DNA from: Orientallactaga sibirica
Lineage: Eukaryota > Chordata > Mammalia > Rodentia > Dipodidae
NCBI GenBank assembly: GCA_036365145.1
Contig: JAEOAD010000040.1
Coordinates: 14,014,501-14,078,500, forward strand
Direction: 5' to 3'
Length of the DNA: 64,000 nucleotides
A program made the position numbers and the translations under genes. Positions 41,495-51,424 of the stretch are shown piece after piece. The notes below the pieces were generated by a model. The model ran no database searches. It had not been told where the DNA came from and saw nothing but the letters and a program-made list of their open reading frames with translations. The number at the start of each line of letters is the position of its first letter. Position 1 is the stretch's first letter.

Positions 41495-41506
41495 ATGAAA
41501 TTTTCT

Positions 41507-41578
41507 AACAACTTGATCTTAAACTTCTAGCCTCGTGGCCTGTGAGATCATACATTTCTGTTGTTTAAAACACTCGGG
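41507..41578 (+). mobile_element. MLT1-type LTR, part 3
   Basis: 'cttgatcttaaacttctagc' and 'catttctgttgtttaaaac' match the conserved MLT1 3' region. Confidence 0.7.
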
Positions 41579-41809
41579 GGCTGGAGAGATGGCTTAGCAG
41601 TTAAACGCTTGCCTGTGAAGCCTAAGGACCCTGGTTCGAGGCTCAATTCCCCAGGACCCACATAAGCCAGATGCACAAGGGGGCACACACATCTGGAGTT
41701 CGTTTGCAGTGGCTGGAGGCCCTGGCATGCCCGTTCTTTCTCTCTCTCTACCTGCCTATTTCTGTATCTCTCTCTCAAATAAATAAATAAAAATTATTTA
41801 AAAAAAAAC
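41579..41809 (+). mobile_element. DIP-type SINE
   Basis: Sense copy, duplication aacactcggg at 41,569-41,578 and 41,810-41,819. Third insertion in the same LTR. Confidence 0.93.
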
Positions 41810-41819
41810 AACACTCGGG

Positions 41820-41857
41820 CTTCAGTATTTTGTTATGACAACCCACACTGACTAGCC
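41820..41857 (+). mobile_element. MLT1-type LTR, part 4
   Basis: 'cagtattttgttatgacaac' and 'ccacactgactag' close the LTR begun at 40,577. Confidence 0.7.
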
Positions 41858-42104
41858 CAGAGGGTGTCAATAAGCAATCAATTGTAGATCACCAGTTATA
41901 TACAAAAGCATTGTGCTAGAGAGAAATAAATCACACGCGTATGTATACTGTTCTCAATGGAAGTTAAAACAGATACATAAATAATGATGGTTTTTACTTG
42001 CCTGAAAAAGACAAGCACACTGAGATTCTTGGGAGTTCAGAGATGTGCTGAAACGATGGTTGGCTTAACAACAGACACATCAGTTCTGTTTGGAGTTTGG
42101 ACAA

Positions 42105-42197
42105 AAAACCCGGGTTGGCCTAGAACTCTTAATCATCTTGTCTCTGCCACCAAACACTAGGATTACAGATATGTACTACCATGTCAACTTCAAGAAT
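42105..42197 (-). mobile_element. Old B1-like SINE
   Basis: 'acccgggttggcctagaact', 'cttgtctctgcc' and 'ctaggattacagatatgtac' mark a diverged antisense B1-type relic. Confidence 0.55.
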
Positions 42198-43349
42198 AAC
42201 TTTTTTTTTAAGAATAATTTTTACCTGAAACATAGGCAGCCCCCTATCTCTGATTATGTTCTTAGGAGAAGCCTCCTGCTGGGGGGAAAAAAACACCCAC
42301 ATCTAATGCTCATTGTTTTCCTCTGTAAATTAGTTAATAGAAATAAAAGAAGAAAGAAAGAGAGAAAAAAAACACATTTAAGACAGGAAAGCCAGGCAGC
42401 AGACAGTCCCATAGTCCTAGCTTATGAGGAATGGAAGGAAGACGGCTAAACAGATAAATTTGACAGTGTGGGGGTGGGGTGCTCAAGCACAGAACTTTCC
42501 TCACGGTTATGAGCCAGGGGTCAGTGGAAAGTCTGACAATCACAACAAGATACGCCTGGAATCCCAGCCCGGATCCTGACCACGAAGGGTGAACTCAAGT
42601 AGGCCCCCCGAGGGAATAGCCATTTATCTCAGTGCATCTCCTCCCCCAACTCCCGTCAACAGCACAGTGATGAAAACTGGGGCTCTGCACCCGTGGGGGG
42701 ATTTGGGAGACTCTGGGCTGGAGAGGACATTGGGAAGTAGAAGAGGTGTTGAGGTGGGAAACAGAACCCGAACGATGGGCAGAGAATGGAAAATTGGGTG
42801 ATGGTGGGGGAAATACTTCTGAAGGCCATTCTTTTACTCTGTAAATGATTTCATGAGTAACTGGTGTACGTCAAGTTCAAGTGAAAATGTTCCCTTCTAA
42901 CACACAGAAGCCACAGGGAGAGCTAACGCTGACAGCTCCGTCCTTTGAGGTTGAAACCTAAACCATCTCGCTATCCCTGATCATCAGTCCATCCCCTGGC
43001 TGAGTCTTTTCTCTGAGCCGTGTCCTTTTGACACAAGTGGCACAGACATGACTTTTAACCTAGTTAGAGCAGCTCTCCGGGTGGCATTTTCGGGTTTTTT
43101 TGTCCGCAGGGGAATGTGTGCTGAGAGCTGACACTGCACCTCCTGGAAACAGAAGGATGGGCATCTGCATGGCTTGGGCACCTCTGTCCCTGGAGACGGG
43201 CCCCTCTTCCCCCGTGTCACAGAGTTGTCAGTACACTGTCCGCAGCTGACATTTGAAGTACTGGCCTCCTGGGTCAGCAGAGAGCCGCCCAAATTGTCGT
43301 TGAGAGGCTCTTGTGGCCACCGTGGAGGAAAATGTGTTAGTGTCCAATT
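42198..43349. other. Unique DNA, no gene seen
   Basis: About 1.15 kb without recent repeats. An A/G-rich stretch at 42,343-42,373 gives a Lys-rich frame. Frames of 70-102 codons on both strands are domain-free. Confidence 0.43.
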
Positions 43350-43363
43350 AAAACTACCTCCAG

Positions 43364-43602
43364 GGGCTGGAGAGATGGCTTAGTGGTTAAGGCACTTGCC
43401 TGCAAAGCCAAAGGACCTCGGTTCGATTCCCCAGGACCCGTGTAAGCCAGATGCACAAGGTGGCGCATACATCTGGAGTTCATTTGCAGTGGCTGGAAGC
43501 CCTGGTGCACCCATTTTTTCTTTCTCTCTTTCTCTCTCAGCCTCTTTCCCTCTCTCAAATAAATAAATAAATAAATAATTTTTTTAAAAGATAAATATCT
43601 TT
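43364..43602 (+). mobile_element. DIP-type SINE with intact B box
   Basis: Full-length sense copy. The Pol III internal promoter is unusually well kept: A-box-like tggcttagtgg and B box GGTTCGATTCC at about 43,421. Flanked by aaaactacctccag at 43,350-43,363 and 43,603-43,616. Confidence 0.94.
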
Positions 43603-43621
43603 AAAACTACCTCCAGAAGAA

Positions 43622-43857
43622 GGCTGGAGAGATGGTTTAGCAGTTAAGCACTTGCCTGTGAAGCTTAAGGACCCCAGTTTGAGGCTCGATTCCCCAGGAC
43701 CCACGTGAGTCAGATGCACACGGTAGCACACGCGTCCGGAGTTTGTTTGCAGTGGCTAGAGGCCCTGGCATGCCCATTCTCTGCCTCTCTCTCTTTCTCT
43801 CTGTGTCTCTCTCTCCCTTTCTCTGTCTCTAATAAATAAATAAATAAAAATAATTTA
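43622..43857 (+). mobile_element. DIP-type SINE
   Basis: Sense copy of the 'cctgtgaagctt...ggctcgattcc' subtype, inserted next to the first. A third target copy, aaaactgcctccag (one mismatch), lies at 43,858-43,871. Confidence 0.94.
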
Positions 43858-44065
43858 AAAACTGCCTCCAGGAAGGACCCTCTCTCAGCCTACCATGCCT
43901 CCCCAGGCCCACCCTCTACACTCAGAGCTGGGCTGTGGACTCTTGTCCTAACAGAACTCCAGTGATGAATGAACAACCAGCATGAAAATTTGAGGGTGGG
44001 TGCAGTGAGGGTAAGACTTAGGGGTCGGTACTTTTTCTAGGGAAACAGATGATTCTTAAGTATAT

Positions 44066-44261
44066 ATATTTTAAAATAATTTATTTGATATATTTGAAAG
44101 AGAGAGAGAGAATGGGCTCACCAAGGCCTTCAGTTGCTGCAAACAAACTCCAGATGCATGTGTCACCCTGTGCATCTGGCTTACATGGGTTCTGGGGAAT
44201 CGAACCTGGGTCCTTTGGCTTGCAGGCTAGCTCCTTAACCACTAAGCCATCCCTCCAGCCT
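44066..44261 (-). mobile_element. DIP-type SINE
   Basis: Antisense, first of a run of six SINEs to 45,290. Short GA block. Confidence 0.9.
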
Positions 44262-44321
44262 CTATTTATTTATTTTTAAAATTTTTTAAGTGCCTGCCTA
44301 GCATGCATGCTAGGCCTGGCT

Positions 44322-44550
44322 AAGATTTTTATTTTTATTTATTTATTTATTAGAGACAGAGAGAGGGAGGGAGAGAGAGAGAGTGAGAGTGAGAATGGGC
44401 ATGCCAGGGCCTCTAGCCACTATATTGTAAACGAACTCCAGATGCATGTGCCTCCATGTGCATCTGGCTTATGTGGGACCTGGAGAATTGAACCTGGGTC
44501 CTTAGGCTTCGCAGACACGTGTCTTAACTGCTAAGCCATCTCTCCAGCCC
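44322..44550 (-). mobile_element. DIP-type SINE
   Basis: Antisense with a small insertion ('actatattgtaaacgaac'). Preceded by 'cctagcatgcatgctagg', a palindrome that may derive from an ID fragment. Confidence 0.9.
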
Positions 44551-44584
44551 CTATTTTTTTTAACAGATCATACTCTCTCTCTCT

Positions 44585-44737
44585 CTTTTTTTTTTTTTTC
44601 AAGATAAGGTCTCACTTTAGCCCAGGCTGACCTGGAATTCACTATGTAGTCTCCGGGTGGCCTTGAATTCATGGCAATCCTCCTATCTCTGCTTCCCAAG
44701 TGCTGGGATTAAAGGTGTGCACCACCATGCCCAGCTA
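44585..44737 (-). mobile_element. B1 SINE
   Basis: Antisense full-length copy behind a CT/T run ('ctctctctctcttttt'). Confidence 0.91.
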
Positions 44738-44742
44738 TAATT

Positions 44743-44890
44743 TTTATTGCTGGACGTGATGGTGCTCACCCTCAATCCTATCACTTGGAAGACAGAGGTA
44801 GGAGGATCACTGTGAGTTTGAGACCAGCCTGGGATGACAGAGTGAGTTCCAGGACAGTCTAAGCTACAGTGAGAACCTACCTCAAAAAAA
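44743..44890 (+). mobile_element. B1 SINE
   Basis: Sense, somewhat diverged ('gctggacgtgatggtgctc'). It faces the 44,585 copy with only about 5 bases between them, an inverted B1 pair. Confidence 0.86.
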
Positions 44891-45096
44891 TATTTTATTC
44901 GTTTATTTATTTGTTTATTTGAAAAAGAGAGAGGATGAGAGAGTGGGTGCACCAGAGCCTCTTGCCACTGCAAATGAACTCCAGACTCAGGCATCACTTT
45001 GTGCATCTGACTTTAGATGGGCACTGGAGAATTGAACACAGGCTGTCAGGCTTTGTAAGCAAGAGCCTTCAACTTCTGAGCCATCTCTCCAGCCCT
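44891..45096 (-). mobile_element. DIP-type SINE
   Basis: Antisense copy in the A-rich tail of the sense B1. Its middle carries 'ctcaggcatcactttgtg'. Confidence 0.89.
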
Positions 45097-45156
45097 AACA
45101 TTCTTTTCATAATTCAGTGTTTTAGTTCATCCAAGCTACTATTAAAAGATATCATG

Positions 45157-45290
45157 AATTCGGGTGTGGTGGCGCACACCTTTAATCCCAGCATTCAGAA
45201 AGCAGAGGGAGGAGGATCGCCGTGAGTTCGAGGCCACTCTGGGACTACAGAGTGAATTCCAGGTTAGCCTGGGCTACAGTGAGACCCTCT
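45157..45290 (+). mobile_element. B1 SINE
   Basis: Sense copy from 'cgggtgtggtggcgcacacc' to 'cagtgagaccctcttccc', lacking an A-tail. Confidence 0.9.
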
Positions 45291-45744
45291 TCCCTCTTCC
45301 ACATGGCATCCTCCACTCACAGGGTATGGGGAGCTATTTGTGGAACCAGCACATAAATGAAAATTGCATGCGTGGGTCAGCTTCCTGGTGTCTCCCACAT
45401 GAGGCTGGAGGAGAATATTAATGGCAGCTGTTTCATAGCATGCAGAAGTCCCTTATGCGCCTAGTGACCCCACTTTCTCATCTATAGCAAGAGTGGCTTG
45501 GAAGCCTCTGTTCCCGCCGGGCTCATTACCAATCCTCCCTAGGAGCGTTCTGGGGAAAAAAAATATAGCACTGTGACAAGGCTTCTTAACGCCAATGCTA
45601 CTGACAGGCCAGCAATTCAAAAGGCCCTGTGATGTCTGCAGCAGTTTAGAACGACGAAGAATTTCTTCCCGCTCCTCCACCAAAGATGATCAGCAATCCA
45701 CTCTGGGGCAACGGAGAAGGAATATAGCCTCTCAGATGATGGGG
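45291..45744. other. Unique DNA, no gene seen
   Basis: A 76-codon antisense frame at 45,453-45,683 has no domain. Nothing else recognised. Confidence 0.42.
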
Positions 45745-45850
45745 GAGTAGACTCTAATCCTGACTCTGCCACCAGCTAGCTGTTTGACCTTCAGCATACT
45801 GATTCACCTCTCTGTGCATCCCACACTCTTCGTGTCTCACAGGCAGGGAT
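45745..45850 (+). mobile_element. MIR fragment
   Basis: 'tagactctaatcctgactct', 'gccaccagctagctgtttga' and 'ccttcagcatactgattcac' follow sense MIR. Confidence 0.72.
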
Positions 45851-45868
45851 TTAAAAATTGTCTAATGT

Positions 45869-46087
45869 GGGCTGGAGAGATGGCTCAGCAGTTAAGGTGC
45901 TTGCCTGCAAAGTCTAACGACCAGGTTCAATTCCCCAGTGCCCATGTAAAACCAGATGCACAAAGAGGCACATGCACCTGCAGTTCGTTTGCAGCAGCTG
46001 GACCCCCTGGCATGTCCATGCTGTCTGTCTGTCTCTCTCTCTCTTTCTCTACCTCTCTCTGCTTGCAAATAAATAAATAAAAAATGT
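45869..46087 (+). mobile_element. DIP-type SINE
   Basis: Sense copy of an 'aaaaccagatgcacaaagagg' subtype, tail AAATAAATAAATAAAA. Confidence 0.91.
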
Positions 46088-46090
46088 TAA

Positions 46091-46290
46091 GGGGCTAGAG
46101 AGATGGCTTAGAGGTCAAGGAACTTGCCTGCAAAGCCTAAGGACCCAGGTTTGATTCCCCAGGACCCATGTAAGCCAGATGCACAAGGTGGGGCATGCAT
46201 CTGGAGTTTATTTGCAGTGACTAGAAGTCCTGGTGCACCCATTCTCTTTCTCTCTATCTCAAATAAGTTAATAAAATATTTTAAAAATTT
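46091..46290 (+). mobile_element. DIP-type SINE
   Basis: Second sense copy inserted in the tail of the first. Short CT block, tail decayed to 'aaataagttaataaaat'. Confidence 0.9.
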
Positions 46291-46418
46291 TTAGTCATAC
46301 AATGTTTTTATCTAGTGGAAAATCAGATAACTGTGGTGAGTATCCTACCACAAGATGGAGGACTACTGTTAGTAATGTGAGGCCTAGGTATCCTCCCATG
46401 AGTGGACTTGTCATGGGG

Positions 46419-46777
46419 TGTAGCAGACAGCCTCAGGCTCGCTGAGATGAGCTTCCAGACCACGCACAGTTATGGAAGAAAGGATATTTATTGAAACTTA
46501 CAGATCCAGGGGAAGTTCCATTATGGCAGAAGTTGGCCTGCTTTCACAGGACCAAACACAGAGAGCAAAAGCCACAAGCTAAAAAGCCACACAGCACAGC
46601 ACACCTCAGGAACTCCAGCTAGGCACACTTCGCATATCTTTAGATTGAAATCCTAAACTCACCACCACACCTTAAGATCTGCCCAGTGACATTGCCCCCC
46701 GCCAGGTGGCTGCAGATACAAACTACAAACTAATAAAACACTGACTAGATTGGGGGCCGTCTATTCGAACGACCACA
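46419..46777 (-). mobile_element. Solo MaLR-like LTR, 359 bp
   Basis: Antisense LTR: in this strand it runs TGTAGCA...GACCACA, with AATAAA on the minus strand near its 3' end ('atatttattgaaac'). Perfect 5-base duplication tgggg at 46,414-46,418 and 46,778-46,782. Same family and same length as 54,223-54,581. Confidence 0.82.
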
Positions 46778-46875
46778 TGGGGTTAGCATTTCTAGAAGTG
46801 TAAGGGACTATCCACAATGAACCGTGTTAGTTATGTCCCAACTATGACAGACCCTGCTTCCCCTTAGAACTATTT

Positions 46876-46929
46876 AATTTTTAAATAATTTTATTTTTTT
46901 ATTTATTTGCAAGTAGAGGGAGATTAAAA

Positions 46930-46976
<47 letters not shown>

Positions 46977-47137
46977 GAGAATGGGCGCACCATGGCCCCC
47001 AGCCGCTGCAAATGGACTCCAGATGCACGGCACCACTTTGTGCGTTTGGCTTTACGTGGGTCCTGGGGAATCGAACTCGAGTCCTTAGGCTCTGCAGGCA
47101 AGCACCTTAACCCCTGAACCCTCTCTCCAGCCCCCTC
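46876..47137 (-). mobile_element. DIP-type SINE with (GACA)n
   Basis: Antisense copy whose GA block contains about seven GACA units (46,947-46,975). Duplication agaactattt at 46,866-46,875 and 47,138-47,147. Confidence 0.93.
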
Positions 47138-47147
47138 AGAACTATTT

Positions 47148-47949
47148 CAAAGGCACCAAGAGGCTGAAGAGAGGCGCCTCAGAACAGACACGGGCTTACT
47201 TCTCTCCAGAGGTGCCATCTTGTAGACTTCCACTAACTACCTGCCTCCTGCTATCACGTAGGAAACACGTGACACCTATTTGCTGAGCAAAGGAAGGGAC
47301 ACGCGTGGGAGCGCAGGGTCCTGCCAACATCGTCCGCTCCAGAAGGCTGTCTGACTCCTGCAGACTCACAGTGCTCCACGGTCACATTCCAGGCAGAGGT
47401 GACCAGCTGACATGAGACTCTCCACTTGTCTCCCCCAGCAGCCTGTGGCCCTCTCCGGGCCATGGGTCACGTCTACTCCACCTTTCTGATTGTAATTCCT
47501 TAGGTACCTCTTTGCCCATAAATCCCATGCTCTGAAACGGAACCAAACAGCCCACGCTTTCACTTTGGCTACGTGCCGTGAGGGGGGTGGTCTCTCCACG
47601 GTGTGAGCAAGCCCCCTTTCAGTGGGGGTAGAAACCCCGCCAACTGACACAGTCATTAAGCAGGCAACCGTCGGGAGAGACTCAGTCTGCAGACATTCCT
47701 GGCATGTGTTATCCGCTTTCAGGATTTCCCTATTTATTTTCATGAGCAGAGATGTTCTTAGAGAATGCATATAAATTAAGGCTTTGCCCTTTTACATGAA
47801 AAGTTATTTAAAATGCAAATTCAGAATTAACTCTGAAAGATTTCATCATTCCGATTAAAAGATTGAAAAAAAATATTTTCAATAACTATTTTTGTACTAG
47901 ACTGTCTATTCTTCAAAACCTGTTGTCTTACCACAGCAGAAAAGATAAG
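47148..47949. other. SINE-free unique block (candidate conserved element)
   Basis: About 800 bases. AT-rich part 47,745-47,900 (e.g. gcatataaattaagg, ttccgattaaaagattg) has a conserved-element texture. A 134-codon antisense frame at 47,366-47,770 lacks a domain or flanking splice logic. Confidence 0.42.
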
Positions 47950-48422
47950 TACAGCCCTCATTCTCCTTAGGGGAGGGGGAGGCTGGTCCCAGGACCCTCT
48001 GAGGGTTTCCTCAGAGGGGAAAGTGGGGGCGGTATTTACCTGTAACTCCTACACCACTTCTCGTGTACTTCAAATCACTGTATCACTCATAACACCGCAC
48101 AATTGCAAACACCGTGCAGATGGTTGTTACATTGTATTAAGTATGGTATAATGACATGGCGGGGGGAGTCTGTACACTGTGCAGATGAAATCGATCTTCA
48201 AATATGTTTTAATCACTGGGCGTGGTGGCGCATGCCTTTAATCCCAGCACTTGGGAGGCAGAGGTAGGAGGATCGCCATGAGTTCGAGGCCACCCTAAGA
48301 CTACAGAGTGAATTCCAGGCCAGCCTGGGCCAGAGTGAGACCCTACCTTGAAAAAAAATATGTTTTAATCCATGGTTGGTTGAATCTGTGGATATGAAAC
48401 CTGTGAGCCTGGAAGGCTGACT
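47950..48422 (-). mobile_element. MER2/Tigger-like transposon, nearly full length
   Basis: Antisense order of blocks fits MER2: 'ctggtcccaggaccctctga', 'ggttgttacattgtattaag', 'gtctgtacactgtgcagatg', 'catggttggttgaatctgtg', 'ctggaaggctgactg'. A B1 interrupts it at 48,215. Confidence 0.7.
48215..48355 (+). mobile_element. B1 SINE
   Basis: Full-length sense copy inserted in the MER2-like element. Perfect 15-base duplication aaatatgttttaatc at 48,200-48,214 and 48,356-48,370. Confidence 0.95.
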
Positions 48423-48464
48423 GGATTAAATATATTTACAGAGCGACTAAGTAGACTGAAGATC

Positions 48465-48713
48465 TGGAATGTTACGATGGAAGGTGTGGCCCCCATTCAG
48501 AGGGACCATGGAGAGGTGATAGAAGCCTAGCACGGGGATCTAGGCCATTGAGGATATGCCTTTAAAGGGGATGTTGGGGCCCTGCCCCTTCCTCTCCCTC
48601 CCTCTCTCTCTCCCCCCCTTCCTTTCTCTCTCCTTCCCTCTCTCTCCCTCTCTCTCCCTCCCTCTCCCTCCCTCTCTCTCTCCCTCTCTCCCTGTCTCTC
48701 CCTGTCTTCTTCA

Positions 48714-48744
<31 letters not shown>

Positions 48745-48867
48745 CACGAGGTGAGCAGCTTTGCTGTACCACACAACACCACTGAGATGTTCTTCCATCT
48801 CAACAAAGGCCTAAAAACCAAGAGAATCAAGAGATTCTCCTTTAAGTTGTTTAACCTCTTGGGCAGT
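48465..48867 (+). mobile_element. MaLR-like LTR, main part
   Basis: 'gccattgaggatatgccttt', 'aaggggatgttggggccctg', 'gaggtgagcagctttgctg' and 'ctcctttaagttgtttaacc' match a MaLR-type LTR, expanded by the pyrimidine tract at 48,584-48,741. Confidence 0.6.
48584..48741. repeat. (CCTC)n/(CT)n pyrimidine tract
   Basis: About 155 bases of nearly pure pyrimidine, from the CT-rich part of the surrounding LTR. It gives a spurious Ser/Pro/Leu-rich frame and an opposite Arg/Glu-rich one. Confidence 0.92.
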
Positions 48868-49088
48868 CTAAAAAAACATTATTTATTTATTTACTTGAGA
48901 GAGAAAGAGATAAAGAGGCAGATGAAAGAGAGAAAGTGGGCACGCCAGGGCCTTCGGCCACTGCAAACAAACTCCAGATGCATGTGCCACCGTGTGCATC
49001 TGGCTTTACGTGGGGTCCCAGGGAATCGAACCTGTGTCCTTAAGCTTCGTGGGCAAGCACCTTAACCTCTAAGCCATCTCTCCAGCTC
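48868..49088 (-). mobile_element. DIP-type SINE
   Basis: Antisense copy in the LTR. ctcttggg repeats at 48,856 and 49,092. Confidence 0.92.
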
Positions 49089-49089
49089 C

Positions 49090-49133
49090 CTCTCTTGGGT
49101 GTTTTATCACAGCAAAGGAGAGCTGAGTAACAC
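49090..49133 (+). mobile_element. MaLR-like LTR, 3' end
   Basis: 'gtgttttatcacagcaaagg' and 'agagctgagtaacac' complete the LTR begun at 48,465. Confidence 0.6.
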
Positions 49134-49159
49134 AGAGCTTCCCCAAGGCTTCACGGCTG

Positions 49160-49548
49160 CAGCAGTTACTTTCTTGTTTCTGGAAAAAAACATCCAACAA
49201 GAGGCAGCTTATGGAGGGAAAGGGTTGATTTCTGGCTTACAGTTTTGAGGAGAAGCATTTTTTTTTTCATGGCAAGGAAAGCACGGCAGGAGCAGACAGC
49301 CTACACCACGGCTGTCACCTTAGCAAGGAGGAAGTACAGAGAGTGAGCTGAGCGTGGCAAGCGGGCCTGGGCTATACAGCCCAGCACCCAGTTCTCAGGA
49401 CATACTTCCTTCATCAAAGCTCCACCTTCCAAAGGCTCCACAAACTTCCCAAACAGTGTCACCATCTAGGGATTAAGTATGAGGCGTTAATCACAAATAC
49501 ATGCGGCTCTGGGCAGCATTTTACATTCACACCACCACAATAGCTAAC
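49160..49548 (-). mobile_element. Rodent MaLR-like LTR
   Basis: Antisense, same family as 22,711: 'gcagcagttactttcttg', 'gaggcagcttatggagggaa', 'tcatcaaagctccaccttcc', 'aggctccacaaacttccc', ending 'attcacaccaccaca'. Lies just after another LTR. Confidence 0.62.
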
Positions 49549-49677
49549 ACGCAGCATAGTGTAGATTACAATCCATAACTCCTAAATGCAAGAACTGCGC
49601 ATCTCGCACGGCACCACTGGGCTCTGGCAGAAAAAAAAAATCCCCATAATTGCAAGGTCCAGTTGACTAGAATTCTT

Positions 49678-49935
49678 TTTTTTTTAATGAGTTTTTTTGT
49701 TTGTTTGTTTTTTGCTCTTCTTTACTTTTATTTATTTATTTGCAAGCAGACAGAGAGATAGAAGAGAGGCAGAGAGAGAGAGAGAATGGGCACACCAGGG
49801 CCTTTAGCCACTGCAAACGAACTCCAGATGCATGTGCCCCTCGTGCATCTGGCTTACGTGGGTCCTGGAGAATCGAACCGGGATCCTTTGGCTTCACAGG
49901 CAAACGCCTTAACCACTAAGCCATTTCTCTAGCCC
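49678..49935 (-). mobile_element. DIP-type SINE
   Basis: Antisense copy with TTTG/TTTA tail. Perfect 14-base duplication tgactagaattctt at 49,664-49,677 and 49,936-49,949. Confidence 0.95.
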
Positions 49936-49949
49936 TGACTAGAATTCTT

Positions 49950-51054
49950 GCATGTGGGCTTGCTTAGAGAGAAGCTTCTAGAACGTGTCATGTCCCTCCA
50001 CTCTTGATCTCCATCTTCATAATTCAGCTTCCTTAATGGCTGGCAGGGGATGTGGCAGATACCAACCTAACAGAGTCAACCACAGATCATTACTATTACA
50101 AGCCCCTTCATAATAAAAATGAGGTACTCAGGAAAATCGAAAGCAATTTGGCTTTCAATCATTGTTGGCTTTCTGGGCCAGGGCAGATCAGCAAATAGAT
50201 GAACATCTGCCTTCCTTAAACACTGCATTGAAAAATGTCTTCACTGGGCAAAAATCAAACCTCCACAAAATGGAATTTTTTTTTTTTTTTTTTTTTTTTG
50301 GCTACGAATCCTTGCAACAATGATCACATTGTCTGTGAATTCTGCCCATACATTATTAATACGTTCTTGTAGAAATGGTTTTTAGTAAGTGCGGGTTTTG
50401 TGGAGCTGACTTTAATCGCAAATACCTTAACAATGTTTCAAGTTGAGTTTCTTCACTGAATGTGTTTTGGCAAGTGAAAGGTGAAGTGGGACTTGAGAGA
50501 TAAGCTCAAATTTATTTTGGAATTCACTAGATTTTCGAATGTTTGCGTGAATACAATGCTGTGGACACAGAAGCTAATGTAAATGCCACATTCCCTTTAA
50601 GCCAGCTCTAGCCCTTCCCTGATTCCTCTTGGGCGACCTCGTTCAGAGGTCCTGGGGCTTTTGGAGGACCAGGAAAATGTGGTGTAGTGAGTTGAGATCA
50701 CCTTGTCTGTCACCTGCACATGTGTCATTGTATAGAAAGTGTTCCATCCTGGTTCTGGCTCTACTCCTGTGTGACTCAGCTGTCTGTTAACTGTGACAAA
50801 TTTTGAACTACATCAACTCATAAAAAGAAAATTTTCAGTTTTGGAAATGTCAATCCAAGAGCCACTGGCTCCATTGTACTGGGGCTGCCACGAGGTAGGT
50901 AGCACATCGTGGCATGAGCAGGTGGGGGTGAATAGGGCCTCCCAGGAGGAGCAAGAGGAAGGGACTGAGCTAGCTTGAATGAAATATGGCATTTACATTA
51001 GAGTTAATGTCCATATCGTTGTACGAGTACACCTCATGGGCAGGAGGTAAACAA
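49950..51054. other. SINE-free unique block (candidate conserved element)
   Basis: About 1.1 kb with no recent insertion except a T-run at 50,275-50,300. AT-rich 50,090-50,600 includes acattattaatacgttc and gactttaatcgcaaatacc. 50,640-50,830 may hold a decayed MIR ('ttctggctctactcctgtg'). The longest repeat-free stretch of the right half of the window. Confidence 0.43.
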
Positions 51055-51069
51055 AAGAAAGAGCTGGCA

Positions 51070-51281
51070 GGGGCTGGAGAAATGGCTTAGCGGTTAAGGC
51101 ACTTGCCTGTGAAGCCAAAGGATCCTGGTTCAATTCTCCAGGTCCCACGTAAGCCAGATACACAAGGGGCGCATGCATTTGGAGTTTGTTTGCAGTGGCT
51201 AGAGGCCCTGACATGGCCATGCTCTCTCTGTCTGCCTCTCTTCTATCTCTCTCTCTCTGCTTGCAAATAAATAAAAAAATG
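51070..51281 (+). mobile_element. DIP-type SINE
   Basis: Sense copy with 'ctgcttgc' before the tail. aagaaagagctggca flanks it (about 51,055 and 51,283). Confidence 0.93.
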
Positions 51282-51424
51282 GAAGAAAGAGCTGGCATCC
51301 CACCATTCCTTTCAAGGTCATGCCTCCAATGACCTGGAGTCCTCTTACCTCTTAAAGGTTTGCCATCTCCCAGGAGTACCATGAACTTGGTGGCCAATCC
51401 TTTAAGCGGACCAAGCCCCTTTGA

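Noticed and set aside
43364..43440. tRNA gene-like A and B boxes
   Set aside because: These are the tRNA-derived head of a DIP-type SINE; no cloverleaf acceptor or anticodon stem can be drawn.
44299..44316. Palindrome cctagcatgcatgctagg as an operator or origin
   Set aside because: Short, between SINEs, and explained by an ID-like fragment with local sequence change.
46947..46975. (GACA)n as a CRISPR-like or satellite array
   Set aside because: It is simple slippage in the GA block of one SINE; no spacers and no larger repeat unit.
48556..49065. 169-codon Ser/Leu/Pro-rich frame
   Set aside because: Translation of a pyrimidine tract followed by an antisense SINE.
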